Part shown: in pieces, positions 24,500 through 32,930 of the stretch
Layout of the letters: every line of letters begins with the position of its first letter
Numbering within the stretch: the stretch's first letter is position 1
Assembly (NCBI GenBank): GCA_947631645.1
Contig: CANRMD010000010.1
Span: forward strand, 1 to 48,279
Origin: Candidatus Gastranaerophilales bacterium
Lineage (GTDB): Bacteria > Cyanobacteriota > Vampirovibrionia > Gastranaerophilales > Gastranaerophilaceae
Reading direction: 5' to 3'
Length of the DNA: 48,279 nt
Made by a program: the position numbers and the translations under genes
Notes under the pieces: model-generated
Seen by the model: only the letters and a program-made list of their open reading frames with translations
Told to the model about the DNA's origin: nothing
Database searches by the model: none

Positions 24500-24946
24500 C
24501 TAATTCTTAAAAGAATTTTTAAAAGAATTTATAGCATCTTGTCTTTGTTTTTGTTTAGCTTGAGCAGCCTTTTTGTTAGCGTCCTGTTTTGCTTGTAATT
24601 CAGCTTTTTTCTTTTCGATATCAGATTTTACTGAATTTTGTTTGTTTTGGATATCTGTTTTCTTTTTTTCAATGTCATTTTTTACAGCATCTTTTTTAGC
24701 TTGTAATTCTTTCTTTTGTGCTTCTTGTTTTGCTTTTGCTTCTTGTTGTCTTTGATTTTGCTTTGCAATTGCGTCATTTTTAGCTTTTTCAATTTCTTTA
24801 ACTTTTTTAGAAAGTGCAGATTCTTCTGCGTTTGTATTAACTTGAACGGTTGGTTTTGTAAAAGTTACGGTAGCAGCGTTAGAAGCAAGGGCATAAGATA
24901 AACTTATAATACCTACTAAAACCATAGTTAACATTGTTTTTTTCAT
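24500..24946 (-). CDS. exported Lys/Gln-rich coiled-coil protein
   Basis: A 148-residue protein counted from the ATG at 24946, which has AGGAGAAATT upstream; a longer frame from 24985 would overlap the preceding gene and is unlikely. A signal peptide (about 1-25, ends SNAATV) is followed by an uninterrupted charged helix rich in Lys, Gln, Ala and Glu (KDAVKNDIEKKKTDIQ and similar) to the end. It has the periodicity of a long coiled coil or single helix and no catalytic motif. It is the third gene of a minus-strand set with the genes at 24963 and 25311, 16 bases behind its neighbour. Confidence 0.65.
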   Translation of the reverse strand: MKKTMLTMVLVGIISLSYALASNAATVTFTKPTVQVNTNAEESALSKKVKEIEKAKNDAIAKQNQRQQEAKAKQEAQKKELQAKKDAVKNDIEKKKTDIQNKQNSVKSDIEKKKAELQAKQDANKKAAQAKQKQRQDAINSFKNSFKN

Positions 24947-24962
24947 AATTTCTCCTTTTTTA

Positions 24963-25301
24963 TTAGAATAATCTGTAACCGCCAAAGGTTACATAATTTC
25001 TGTTTTTATTTTGTTGTTTGTATTTTTCTAATTCGCTGGGTTTTTCAGCAAATCTGTTGTATTTTTCTTCTTCCTGTTGTACTTGTTGATTTGATGAGTT
25101 ACGGTTCATTGCTTTTCTTGTTCCGTTTTCCATCATTTCCGCGAGTTGAGAGTGTTTAACTTTAACTCCTCTTGAGGGTACAAACTTATCAACATTAACA
25201 TAATTACCATCATCATCAATAGCAATTTCAGCATTAACCCCGGCGGAAAAACCAAGGTATAATGCTGATAAAATTAAAAGTGCAAATAATTTTTTATTCA
25301 T
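24963..25301 (-). CDS. small exported hypothetical protein
   Basis: A 112-residue protein with a signal peptide (about 1-24, ending GVNAEI). The mature part starts with DDDGNYVNVDKFVP, then a Gln/Asn/Lys-rich helical part and the aromatic tail YVTFGGYRLF. The tail resembles a beta-strand that might insert in the outer membrane, but it is short. It is nine bases downstream of the TM protein at 25311, so cotranscribed. I do not recognise a family. Confidence 0.6.
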   Translation of the reverse strand: MNKKLFALLILSALYLGFSAGVNAEIAIDDDGNYVNVDKFVPSRGVKVKHSQLAEMMENGTRKAMNRNSSNQQVQQEEEKYNRFAEKPSELEKYKQQNKNRNYVTFGGYRLF

Positions 25302-25310
25302 TAAATAACC

Positions 25311-25901
25311 TTATTTTATATTTACATGAGCAAATTGGAACTGAGAAAGGAATCGTTTAACTTCAGTTGTTGAGTATTTTGCTTCTCTTTGATTACGTTC
25401 CTTATATACTCCCGGTTCTATATGAACAATATTAAAGTTTTTAACTCTAACCGGACCGGATACAATAGTAATTTTGTTAGCTCCAAAAACTTTAGGGTTA
25501 AAACTGCCGGGTAGGAATGCAAGTTTATTAACTCCTTCAGGTAATGTTTGATCTGAATATTTAACATTTTTTAAATATAAATCTTTAATTTTAAAAGTCT
25601 TTGTAAATAAAGCTGCAGGCGTTGTTGTTATTTGAATAAGTCTTGCATTAAAGCAATCTTGTTCATCTATATATTTTGATGACCAATTTTTTAAAGTAAT
25701 TATTGTATCAAAATTAGGTTTGATTTTATAATCCACTGTATCTACTGTTGTAACCAAGCTTGTGGCATCATAAACCTTTTGTTCAAATTGGTCTATATTG
25801 AATGATTTTGTAAGTATAGCCGGGAAAATACTGATAAATCCCGCATAAATTAATAAAAGTACTGCGACTACAATAAGTATAGCATTTTTATGTTGTGTCA
25901 T
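25311..25901 (-). CDS. AsmA-like membrane-anchored protein, short
   Basis: A 196-residue protein with one N-terminal membrane segment (about 7-32: ILIVVAVLLLIYAGFISIFP). The rest resembles the N-terminal part of AsmA/DUF748-type envelope proteins: the FNIDQFEQKVYDATSL block, the DYKIKPNFDTIITLKNWS segment and TFKIKDLYLKNVKY. AsmA-like proteins have the first domain after the TM helix and then a long repeat region; here only the first part is present, so it is a short form or a truncation. GGAAGG precedes the ATG. It heads a three-gene exported-protein operon. Confidence 0.55.
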   Translation of the reverse strand: MTQHKNAILIVVAVLLLIYAGFISIFPAILTKSFNIDQFEQKVYDATSLVTTVDTVDYKIKPNFDTIITLKNWSSKYIDEQDCFNARLIQITTTPAALFTKTFKIKDLYLKNVKYSDQTLPEGVNKLAFLPGSFNPKVFGANKITIVSGPVRVKNFNIVHIEPGVYKERNQREAKYSTTEVKRFLSQFQFAHVNIK

Positions 25902-26001
25902 AATATAACCTTCCTATTTCTGTATCTTTAACTATAATACCATATTGTTTAAAAAAATAACAGAATTTTTTAATTTTTTTTTCTTTACATAATTAAAAAA
26001 A

Positions 26002-26017
26002 TCAGTATTATATAACT
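26002..26017 (+). promoter_or_regulatory. promoter with -10 six bases before ATG 26018
   Basis: TATTAT at 26006-26011 is preceded, 16 bases upstream, by TTTACA (25984-25989), a good -35. Only six bases (26012-26017) separate the -10 from the ATG, and there is no Shine-Dalgarno sequence, so the mRNA is probably leaderless. Confidence 0.55.
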
Positions 26018-26608
26018 ATGAAAAAGATATATTTATTAATAATAATGTTTTTTATGGGAAGTTTTGCATTGGCATCAGATGAAGGCAGTGCAATAAAACA
26101 GACATGGGGTGAAAATGCCGAGATTTTTAATAAAGGTTTTGAAAATCAAAAAGCCGTATCTGATACGAAATTGCACAAGACAATAGAAATGCTAAAGGAG
26201 CGTTCGTTAAGTAAGAAACAAAAAAAAATAAGGGCAGAGGTTCAACCGCTTTCTCCGTCGGCAGATATGGAACATCTTAGTGAGTTTGCAAGATCTCAAT
26301 CGGCAGATGATGAGTTAAGTCAGACTCATACTGTTATGATACCTGTTGCGGCATATAGTGAAGACGGTATTTTTATACAGCCGGGATATTATAAACTTTC
26401 TTGCAGAAGAGTAGATAAAGATGAGTATGTTTTAGATTTATCACAAGGAAACAGAAGAGTTTTATCAGTTTCGGCAAAACAAACACAGCAAGATTTAGAA
26501 CAGGATACAATTACATTTTGTAATGCCCAAATCATAGATAACGGCAGAATTAGGCTTGTATACGGCAGTATTGATTTAAATCTTGTAGGGTATATTTATT
26601 TTAAATAA
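26018..26608 (+). CDS. exported hypothetical protein
   Basis: A 196-residue protein with a signal peptide (about 1-19, ALAS). A Lys/Ser-rich charged helical part (about 20-90) is followed by a beta-like domain with HTVMIPVAAYSEDG (about 104-117), GYYKLSCRRVDKDEYVLDLSQGN and VYGSIDLNLVGYIYFK at the C-terminus. Two cysteines (about 128 and 169) could form a disulfide. The function is unknown. The 3' end overlaps the convergent nifS by eight bases, so the two transcripts may interfere. Confidence 0.55.
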   Translation: MKKIYLLIIMFFMGSFALASDEGSAIKQTWGENAEIFNKGFENQKAVSDTKLHKTIEMLKERSLSKKQKKIRAEVQPLSPSADMEHLSEFARSQSADDELSQTHTVMIPVAAYSEDGIFIQPGYYKLSCRRVDKDEYVLDLSQGNRRVLSVSAKQTQQDLEQDTITFCNAQIIDNGRIRLVYGSIDLNLVGYIYFK

Positions 26609-27809
26609 TACCTTTTCTTTCTTTTAAATCATTTAATTCTTTTTGGAACGGTGAAATTTTAGTTAATTTATCCATAATTAACGGCATTTTAGCTAAGGTA
26701 TAGTCAATTTCATCTTCGGTGGTATATCTGCTCAGGCTAAATCTTATTGAGCCGTGTAATGCCGTAAAAGGAACGCCCATTGCTTTTAATACATGGCTCG
26801 GATCAAGACTTCCGGATGTACAAGCACTGCCTGAACTTGCACAAATTCCGTAATCATTCATATTTAAAAGAATGAGTTCTCCTTCTACGTATTCAAAACC
26901 TATATTGGTTGTATTTGGAACTCTTTTGTTAGAGCATGAATTTAGTCTTGCATTGTATATTTTTGATAAAAGCCCGGTTTCAAGTTTGTCACGAAGTCTT
27001 TTTACTTCCGTTGATTCATAATTTAATGAATCTTGAGCAAGTTCAGCGGCTTTTGCCATACCAATAATAAAAGGTACATTTTCGGTTCCGGCTCTTTTCC
27101 CGTTTTCCTGATGACCGCCTATCACAAGAGGTGTAATTAAAGTGGAAGATTTAACATATAAAGCCCCTATCCCTTTTGGAGCGTGAAATTTATGACCTGA
27201 TATCCCCATCATGTCAATTTGGGTGTTTTTAACATCAAGTTTTATTTTTCCTGCGGCTTGAACCCCGTCAACAAACATTTTTATCTTACTGTCAATTGAT
27301 TTAACTTTTTGTGCTATTTCTTCTACGGGGAATATGGTTCCTGTTTCATTGTTTGCATACATACACGATACAAGTGCGGTTTTATCGTTAATAGCATTGT
27401 ATAATTCATCTAAATTAAGTTCTCCTGCGGAATTAACGCCGATATAAGTAACTTTATATCCTTCTTTTTCAAGCTGCTTATGAAGATTAAGTACACAAGC
27501 GTGTTCAACCTTTGTTGTGATTAAATGATTTCTTGTTCTGTCGGCAGATAAAATACCTCTTATTGCCATATTTGCACTTTCACTGCCTGATGCGGTAAAA
27601 AATATTTCTTTTGAACTGTTTGCACCGAAGAAATCTTTTATTTGTTCTCTTGCCTCTTTAACGGCTTTAGAGTTCTTTCCCCCTAAATCATACATACTTG
27701 AGGGGTTGCCGTAATACTGTGAAAAATAAGGCATCATTGCTTCTACAACTTTTTCATCAACTTTTGTTGTTGCATTGTTGTCTAAATATATAAGTTTTGA
27801 TTCTGTCAT
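26601..27809 (-). CDS. nifS: cysteine desulfurase NifS/IscS
   Basis: Cysteine desulfurases take sulfur from L-cysteine as a protein persulfide and pass it to Fe-S scaffolds. The 402-residue class V PLP enzyme has LDNNATTKVD at the start (about 9-18), H103 (VEH), the PLP lysine K207 in SGHKFHAPKG and the catalytic cysteine C330 in SSGSACTSGS. The large insertion with SSG around the Cys loop is that of the group I (NifS/IscS) enzymes. It follows nifU with one base between, and they work as donor and scaffold. Assignment to NifS over IscS follows the NifU partner. Confidence 0.93.
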   Translation of the reverse strand: MTESKLIYLDNNATTKVDEKVVEAMMPYFSQYYGNPSSMYDLGGKNSKAVKEAREQIKDFFGANSSKEIFFTASGSESANMAIRGILSADRTRNHLITTKVEHACVLNLHKQLEKEGYKVTYIGVNSAGELNLDELYNAINDKTALVSCMYANNETGTIFPVEEIAQKVKSIDSKIKMFVDGVQAAGKIKLDVKNTQIDMMGISGHKFHAPKGIGALYVKSSTLITPLVIGGHQENGKRAGTENVPFIIGMAKAAELAQDSLNYESTEVKRLRDKLETGLLSKIYNARLNSCSNKRVPNTTNIGFEYVEGELILLNMNDYGICASSGSACTSGSLDPSHVLKAMGVPFTALHGSIRFSLSRYTTEDEIDYTLAKMPLIMDKLTKISPFQKELNDLKERKGII

Positions 27810-27810
27810 A

Positions 27811-28626
27811 TTACACCTGAACTATTTCTATACTATCATCCACATGTTGTTTTAAAGTAGCTTCAACAAAGTGTGTAAGCGTCAACTGCGATCTGTTGCA
27901 AACCTGACATTTCCCTGATAATTTAACCATAACTTTATTATCCTGAACATCAATAAGCTCAACATCACCGCCGTCTTTTCTAAGCTCGGGAGCGATATAT
28001 TGTTCAATGATATTATTAATTTTAATAATTAACTGTGTTTTAGTCAGTTTCTGTTCTTTTTTAACGGGAGAATTAATACTGTTAAGTATTTCCTGAATTT
28101 TACCCTGACACCTTCCGCAAGCTCCGCCTGCTTTAGTATAGTTTATAACATCTTCAAGAGTTTTAAGATTATTTGATTTTATTTCATTTTCTAAAAAGGC
28201 TTTACTTATATTGAAACAGTGGCATACAATATCTTCATCTTTATGAGAATTAACATCTTCCTTGTAATAATCTGCAATAGCAGCTTCAAGAGCTTCATGT
28301 CCCATAACGGAACAGTGCATTTTCTCGGGCGGCAGACCGCCTAAAGCATCAACTATTTGTTTGTTAGTAATTTTTCTGGCTTCATCAATGTGTTTACCGA
28401 TAACCATTTCCGTTAATATACTAGAACTTGCAACGGCACTTCCGCATCCGAATGTTTGGAATTTTGCATCCGTAATTATACCTTTATCGTTTACTTTTAA
28501 ATACAGTTTAAGCATATCTCCGCATGTTAAAGATCCCGCTTCCCCTATTGCATCGGCATTCTCTATTGAACCCACATTCCTTGGGTTCTTATAATGATCC
28601 ATAACTTTTTCCGTATAATCCCACAT
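27811..28626 (-). CDS. nifU: Fe-S cluster scaffold protein NifU (three domains)
   Basis: A 271-residue three-domain NifU. The N-terminal IscU-like scaffold domain carries C35 (LTCGD), C61 (GCGSA) and C105 (MHCSVMG). The central BFD-like [2Fe-2S] domain has C135, C137, C170 and C173 (CHC..CGRC). The C-terminal Nfu domain has CQVC (C240, C243). The ATG at 28626 begins with the conserved MWDYTEKVMDHYKNPRNVG; an upstream GTG at 28650 would add eight residues. It is followed by nifS. Full NifU outside diazotrophs occurs in Epsilonproteobacteria and cyanobacterial relatives; no nif structural genes are here. Confidence 0.94.
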   Translation of the reverse strand: MWDYTEKVMDHYKNPRNVGSIENADAIGEAGSLTCGDMLKLYLKVNDKGIITDAKFQTFGCGSAVASSSILTEMVIGKHIDEARKITNKQIVDALGGLPPEKMHCSVMGHEALEAAIADYYKEDVNSHKDEDIVCHCFNISKAFLENEIKSNNLKTLEDVINYTKAGGACGRCQGKIQEILNSINSPVKKEQKLTKTQLIIKINNIIEQYIAPELRKDGGDVELIDVQDNKVMVKLSGKCQVCNRSQLTLTHFVEATLKQHVDDSIEIVQV

Positions 28627-28687
28627 ATTCGTTACCTGTTCTTTCCTCACATATTATACTCTAAAAAAAATATTCAATATATAAGAT

Positions 28688-28718
28688 AAAAAAGACGGAA
28701 CATTTGTTCCGTCTTTTT
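28688..28718. terminator. bidirectional terminator downstream of the gene at 28762
   Basis: GACGGAACA (28694-28702) and TGTTCCGTC (28705-28713) form a nine-base stem on a two-base loop. The stem is flanked by A on the left and T on the right, so it works in both directions; on the minus strand it ends the transcript of the gene at 28762. Confidence 0.85.
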
Positions 28719-28761
28719 GGATACGAAAGTTTTATCAGAATGTGAATTAGGAAAATTTTTG

Positions 28762-29340
28762 TTAACCAAGACCTTGGAATTTCGGTACAGCTCTTTCGAT
28801 AGCTTTGCCTTCTGCTTGTTCCACAGCCTCTAATTGTTTTTGTGTAGAATCGACTAATGTATCCAGTCGTTTTACTTCTAATTCTATGGCGTTTTCTTTA
28901 ACACCAACTTCATATATTTTATTATTAATCTTACCGAGTTCGTTTTGTTGTTTATTTTTCATTTCTTCAATTTCTGCGTTTATTTTTTCACGGTCTATAT
29001 TGGTTCCGCGATCTAATAAATCTTGTGCTTCAGGCACAAATTCATCATAACATTTTTCAATTTCTTCATTTGGATCATGTGGCCTCCCTTTTGTGTCCAT
29101 TATCTTCCTATACCAATCTGCTTCAAAACCGCCTTCTTTTTCTGAGTGAGAGAGTAAATCATACATGTCTCCCAATTCGTAAGCTTGAGCTTCTTGTAAG
29201 CTTGATAATTGTCTTTGTAAACTTTGGCTCTGTGTTGCAAGAGCATTTTGTTCATTTGTTCTTTGTGTTTGCATTAACTGATAGGTGTTAAGCAAACTGT
29301 CTAACAAGACCTTTCTTTGTGCAAATAATGCGTAACCCAT
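28762..29340 (-). CDS. coiled-coil hypothetical protein, MGYALFAQ family
   Basis: A 192-residue protein from the ATG at 29340 (GGAAG upstream; a longer frame from 29382 lacks a site). It is almost wholly helical: a first coiled coil (about 5-60, MGYALFAQRKVLLDSLL and then QTQRTNEQNALATQSQSLQ), a middle part with aromatic residues (about 60-110) and a second coiled coil (about 115-185). There is no signal peptide. It resembles in organisation the gene at 16829. Upstream is an AAGTTTTGTAAAGTT box at 29481-29495. Function is unknown, but a secreted or cell-structure helical bundle is possible. Confidence 0.6.
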   Translation of the reverse strand: MGYALFAQRKVLLDSLLNTYQLMQTQRTNEQNALATQSQSLQRQLSSLQEAQAYELGDMYDLLSHSEKEGGFEADWYRKIMDTKGRPHDPNEEIEKCYDEFVPEAQDLLDRGTNIDREKINAEIEEMKNKQQNELGKINNKIYEVGVKENAIELEVKRLDTLVDSTQKQLEAVEQAEGKAIERAVPKFQGLG

Positions 29341-29527
29341 AATTTCACTTCCTTTTCTTCGTATCCATGCATGTAATTCCACAAACTATTACACATATAA
29401 CATTTTTATATTATGTTTATATATGAAATATATATATTAATTTTAAAACTCAATAACTACGCCTGTTTTGACGATTATTTAACTTTACAAAACTTAATAA
29501 ATATAATATGGAAATAGTAAAAATATA

Positions 29528-29539
29528 TATAATATTCTT
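29528..29539 (+). promoter_or_regulatory. -10 box six bases before ATG 29540
   Basis: TATAAT at 29528-29533 is followed by six bases and the ATG. No ribosome binding site precedes the ATG; this would give a leaderless mRNA. The -35 region is A-rich with no clear hexamer. Confidence 0.45.
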
Positions 29540-30118
29540 ATGTTTGATGAACTTAATGATATAAAACAAAAGTGTTTAAGCTGTCAAAAATGCTCGTTGG
29601 CAAAATCAAGAACCAATATTGTCTTTTCGTCGGGACTGCCAAATTCTAAACTTGTGCTTGTAGGAGAAGCTCCGGGGTACTGGGAAGATCAAAAGGGTGA
29701 ACCTTTTGTCGGCAAGGCCGGGCAATTATTGGATAAAATATTTGAGTGTGTGGGTTTATCAAGAGAAAAAGATGTATATATATGCAACACAATAAAGTGC
29801 AGACCGCCCGAAAACAGAGACCCTCTGCCCGAAGAAAAAGCTGCGTGCAAAGAATATCTCGACGCTCAGCTTGAAATATTAAAGCCTAAAATTATACTAA
29901 TATGCGGCAGAGTTGCTCTTAATACTTTCTTGCCCGATAAAGGCGGTATAACAAAAGTTCGCGGTCAATGGTTTGATGGCCCGTACGGTTCAAAGATGAT
30001 GCCGATTTTTCACCCGTCATATCTGCTGCGTAATGACTCAAGAGAAAAAGGCAGCCCAAAATGGCTTATGTGGCAAGATATTAAAGAAATTAAAAAAGCT
30101 TATGATGCTTTAAATTAG
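29540..30118 (+). CDS. family 4 uracil-DNA glycosylase (Fe-S)
   Basis: Removes uracil from DNA after cytosine deamination. At 192 residues it has the family 4 marks: VGEAPGYWEDQKGEPFVGKAG (about 41-60), NTIKCRPPENRDP (about 83-94) and the HPSYLLR catalytic loop near the C-terminus. The [4Fe-4S] ligands would be C15 and C18 (CQKC), then C87 and C103 with 15 residues between, as in known enzymes. It overlaps the end of the convergent glgA by nine bases. Transcription may start at the ATG. Confidence 0.93.
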   Translation: MFDELNDIKQKCLSCQKCSLAKSRTNIVFSSGLPNSKLVLVGEAPGYWEDQKGEPFVGKAGQLLDKIFECVGLSREKDVYICNTIKCRPPENRDPLPEEKAACKEYLDAQLEILKPKIILICGRVALNTFLPDKGGITKVRGQWFDGPYGSKMMPIFHPSYLLRNDSREKGSPKWLMWQDIKEIKKAYDALN

Positions 30119-31552
30119 AGATTTATATATTTCTTTATATTTTACTGCACTTTTACTCCAGGAAAAGTCAGCTTTCATTGCATTTTTTATAAGTTTTTGC
30201 CATTCTTTTTTGTTTTTATATGTATTAATTGCATATTGGATTGAGCCGAGCATTTCGTGAGCATTATAATTATAGAATTTAAACCCGTCAGCATCTTCAT
30301 TTGGATATGCATTTATTGTGTCATCAAGTCCTCCTGTTGCTCTTACTATCGGGATTGTACCGTATTTTAGTGCTATTAATTGAGATAATCCGCAGGGTTC
30401 AAATCTTGACGGCATAAGAAACATATCGGCACCTGCGTATATTTTGTTGCAAAGGTCTGCACGATACTCTATTCTTGCTCTTATATTCTTTGAGTTATAG
30501 CTTAACCATACAAAGAAATCTTCGTACCTTTTTTCGCCTGTTCCTAAAACAATAATATCTGCTTCAAGTTCTCTCAGTTCATTTTCTACGAACTTTAAAA
30601 GGTCTATTCCTTTTTGTTCTACTAATCTTGAAATTATTGCAATTAATGGTCTGTCTTTTTTATATTCAAGCCAGTAGTCTTTTAGAATATCTTGTTTACA
30701 TTTTTCTTTGTTTTTTATGCTTTTTATATCATAATTAAAATTTATATGTTTATCTGTTTTTGGGTTAAATTCTTCATAATCTATGCCGTTAAGTATACCT
30801 TCAAGTTTATATTGATTATTTCTTAAAGCCCAGTCCATACCTTCACCGTAGTCATAAGTCAATATTTCCTGAGCATATTTAGGAGATACTGCAATAATTT
30901 TATCGGAATAATTAATTGCACCTTTCATCCAAACAAGATTTCCCCAATGTTCAAGCCCGTCTTGGTGATAGGTTTCTTCTCTGGATATACCAGCAAAATC
31001 AAGCACTTCCGGGAAATATCTGCCTTGATAAGCTAAATTATGAATAGAAAATACCGTTTTTGCGTTCTTAAAAAATTCATCGTTTTTGTATGATGTTTTA
31101 ATCCATACGGGTATCATCGCCGTATGCCAATCATTGCAGTGAATTATATCCGGCTTAAAATTTAAGGCTCTGGCGTACTCTAAAACAGCTTTTGAAAAAC
31201 AAATAAATCTTTCCTGTTCATACCAGCTGTCAATTCCTTGAGGATATACGCAGTTAAAACAGGAATAAAATTTCGGATTATCTATAAAAAATACGTTAAT
31301 ATTTGTATTAGGAAGTTTACACATAGATAGTGTAAATACATATTCCGCATAACCAAATCTTAATTGAAGTCTTGAATTTTCAAGTTCTTTTATTCCGTAT
31401 TTTTCTTTATCAATACTGCCGATTAGAGGAGTAAATATTGCGATTTCGGTATCTTTATCCTGAATATACTTGGGCAGAGAACCCATAACATCAGCGAGTC
31501 CTCCGACTTTTGTGAACGGTGCCAATTCAAATGCCGCGTATAATATTTTCAT
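30110..31552 (-). CDS. glgA: glycogen/starch synthase GlgA
   Basis: GlgA transfers glucose from ADP-glucose to the non-reducing end of alpha-1,4-glucan. The 480-residue GT5 enzyme has the N-terminal ADP-glucose motif KVGGLADV (K15 onward), HCNDWHT near residue 139, and a C-terminal GT-B half with SRLVEQKGIDLL (about 310-321) and SRFEPCGLSQL (near 384-394), followed by ATGGLDDTI. It is the last gene of a TPR-ruvA-glgA transcription unit (ruvA ends 12 bases upstream). glgC and glgB are not in the window. Confidence 0.95.
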   Translation of the reverse strand: MKILYAAFELAPFTKVGGLADVMGSLPKYIQDKDTEIAIFTPLIGSIDKEKYGIKELENSRLQLRFGYAEYVFTLSMCKLPNTNINVFFIDNPKFYSCFNCVYPQGIDSWYEQERFICFSKAVLEYARALNFKPDIIHCNDWHTAMIPVWIKTSYKNDEFFKNAKTVFSIHNLAYQGRYFPEVLDFAGISREETYHQDGLEHWGNLVWMKGAINYSDKIIAVSPKYAQEILTYDYGEGMDWALRNNQYKLEGILNGIDYEEFNPKTDKHINFNYDIKSIKNKEKCKQDILKDYWLEYKKDRPLIAIISRLVEQKGIDLLKFVENELRELEADIIVLGTGEKRYEDFFVWLSYNSKNIRARIEYRADLCNKIYAGADMFLMPSRFEPCGLSQLIALKYGTIPIVRATGGLDDTINAYPNEDADGFKFYNYNAHEMLGSIQYAINTYKNKKEWQKLIKNAMKADFSWSKSAVKYKEIYKSLI

Positions 31553-31564
31553 AATATGCCTCTT

Positions 31565-32194
31565 TTATGCCAATCTTGATAAATATTCAAGTGAATACTT
31601 TAATATATCCTCTGTTTTTGTACAATCTTTTTTATAATTTAATACTTCTTTTATAGCACTTTTTGCTTCGTTTGCACTATAGCCTAACGAGACAAGAACA
31701 CTTTGAACTTCAATTACAACATCCTGATTAATATCTTTTGAAATCTCAATATCTGCTACGTCGACAGGAGTTATATTTGACCAGTTTATAAGCTTATCTT
31801 TTAATTCTAATATGATTTTTTGTGCTACTTTTGTCCCTACACCTTTTGCCCGTGAAAGTTCTTTAAAGTCTTCTCTAATCATAATATCAACAAGTTCTGC
31901 TATTGAAAATTCATCTAATATTAATAACGCAAGCTTTACCCCGATACCTGAAACACTTTGAAGAATATTAAAAATATCACGTTCTTCTTTTGTTATAAAA
32001 CCTGTTAAACTCATTGAGTCTTCTTTATGATTTAAAGAAACATATATTTTAACTTCTCCGTCTTCAAGTTTTTCTATGGTGCTTTTACCTGTATGAATTA
32101 AATATCCGATATTATTAACATCAACTACAATATGTGCTCCTAAATAAGAATTAATCTGCTTTGATACAAGATGCCCTTTTAAGTAATCGTACAT
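31565..32194 (-). CDS. ruvA: Holliday junction branch-migration protein RuvA
   Basis: RuvA binds four-way junctions and loads the RuvB helicase for branch migration. The 209-residue protein shows three domains: an N-terminal OB fold beginning MYDYLKGHLVSKQ (about 1-62), helix-hairpin-helix region IFNILQSVSGIGVKLALLIL (about 74-93) and second hairpin SRAKGVGTKVAQKIILELKD (about 113-132), and a C-terminal UBA-like domain (about 160-209) that contacts RuvB. Its ATG shares one base with the TPR gene stop, so it is coupled. ruvB and ruvC are not in the window. Confidence 0.93.
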   Translation of the reverse strand: MYDYLKGHLVSKQINSYLGAHIVVDVNNIGYLIHTGKSTIEKLEDGEVKIYVSLNHKEDSMSLTGFITKEERDIFNILQSVSGIGVKLALLILDEFSIAELVDIMIREDFKELSRAKGVGTKVAQKIILELKDKLINWSNITPVDVADIEISKDINQDVVIEVQSVLVSLGYSANEAKSAIKEVLNYKKDCTKTEDILKYSLEYLSRLA

Positions 32195-32772
32195 TATTCC
32201 GCCTTTAATTTATTATATGATTCAAGTGCTTTTTTCATTTCTTTATCATTATTTAATTTTTTGTATGATAACGCAAGATTGTAATAAAAATCAGCATTAT
32301 CGGGCTTTAATTTAATTGCCTTTTCAAATGAATTTTTAGCTTCTTTATAATCTTTTATCCCTAAGTATGCACAGCCTAAATTATAATAATAATAAGGAAA
32401 GTCTTTTTTATATTTAATGGCAAGCTTATATTCATTTATGGCACTGTTGTATTTTTCTTCCTGTAAATATATATTTGCTAAATTATAATGAGCTTTATCA
32501 AAATCAGGTTTTAACATTATTGATTTTTGAAGAAAATATACCGCATTTGTGTTGTTATTAAAATCTTGTGATATGTTGCCGAGTAAAAACCACAATTCGT
32601 AATCTCTTTCATCCTCGGTGATTTTAGAAATCATATTGTATGCTTCTTTTAAATCATTTGAATTATATACGGCAATTATTTCTTTTTTTTGCTCCTCAAA
32701 AGACTGTTTTGCAAAACATAAATTTGTATTTAATAAAAATATTAATAATAAATATATATATAATTTTTTCAT
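32194..32772 (-). CDS. exported TPR protein
   Basis: A 192-residue protein with a signal peptide (about 1-22, ending NLCFA). It carries about four TPR units: the clearest are AVYFLQKSIMLKPDFDKAHYNLANIYLQ, then AINEYKLAIKYKKDFPYYYYNLGCAY and AKNSFEKAIKLKPDNADFYYNLALSY. TPRs mediate protein-protein contacts; this one would act outside the cytoplasm. The ATG at 32772 is chosen because GGAG lies nine bases before it; the ATG at 32787 overlaps that site. It heads the TPR-ruvA-glgA set, whose grouping has no clear functional logic. Confidence 0.75.
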   Translation of the reverse strand: MKKLYIYLLLIFLLNTNLCFAKQSFEEQKKEIIAVYNSNDLKEAYNMISKITEDERDYELWFLLGNISQDFNNNTNAVYFLQKSIMLKPDFDKAHYNLANIYLQEEKYNSAINEYKLAIKYKKDFPYYYYNLGCAYLGIKDYKEAKNSFEKAIKLKPDNADFYYNLALSYKKLNNDKEMKKALESYNKLKAE

Positions 32773-32930
32773 AACTATCCACTCCATAAAATATTATAAA
32801 TTAATAACGAAAATCTTTCTATTTGAAAAAAAATTAATTGTAAATTTTTATAACAATTATAAAAATTTATTCAATAATTACTGAAAAAATAACTTTATTA
32901 TAATATAGGGCAAAAAATACTCAGGCAGAT

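Noticed and set aside
24947-24985. N-terminal extension of the exported coiled-coil protein.
   Set aside because: It would place 13 residues before a normal signal peptide and overlap the upstream gene; AGGAG favours ATG 24946.
27811-28626. A nitrogen-fixation island because of NifU and NifS.
   Set aside because: No nifHDK or other nif genes are present; these two serve general Fe-S assembly in many anaerobes.
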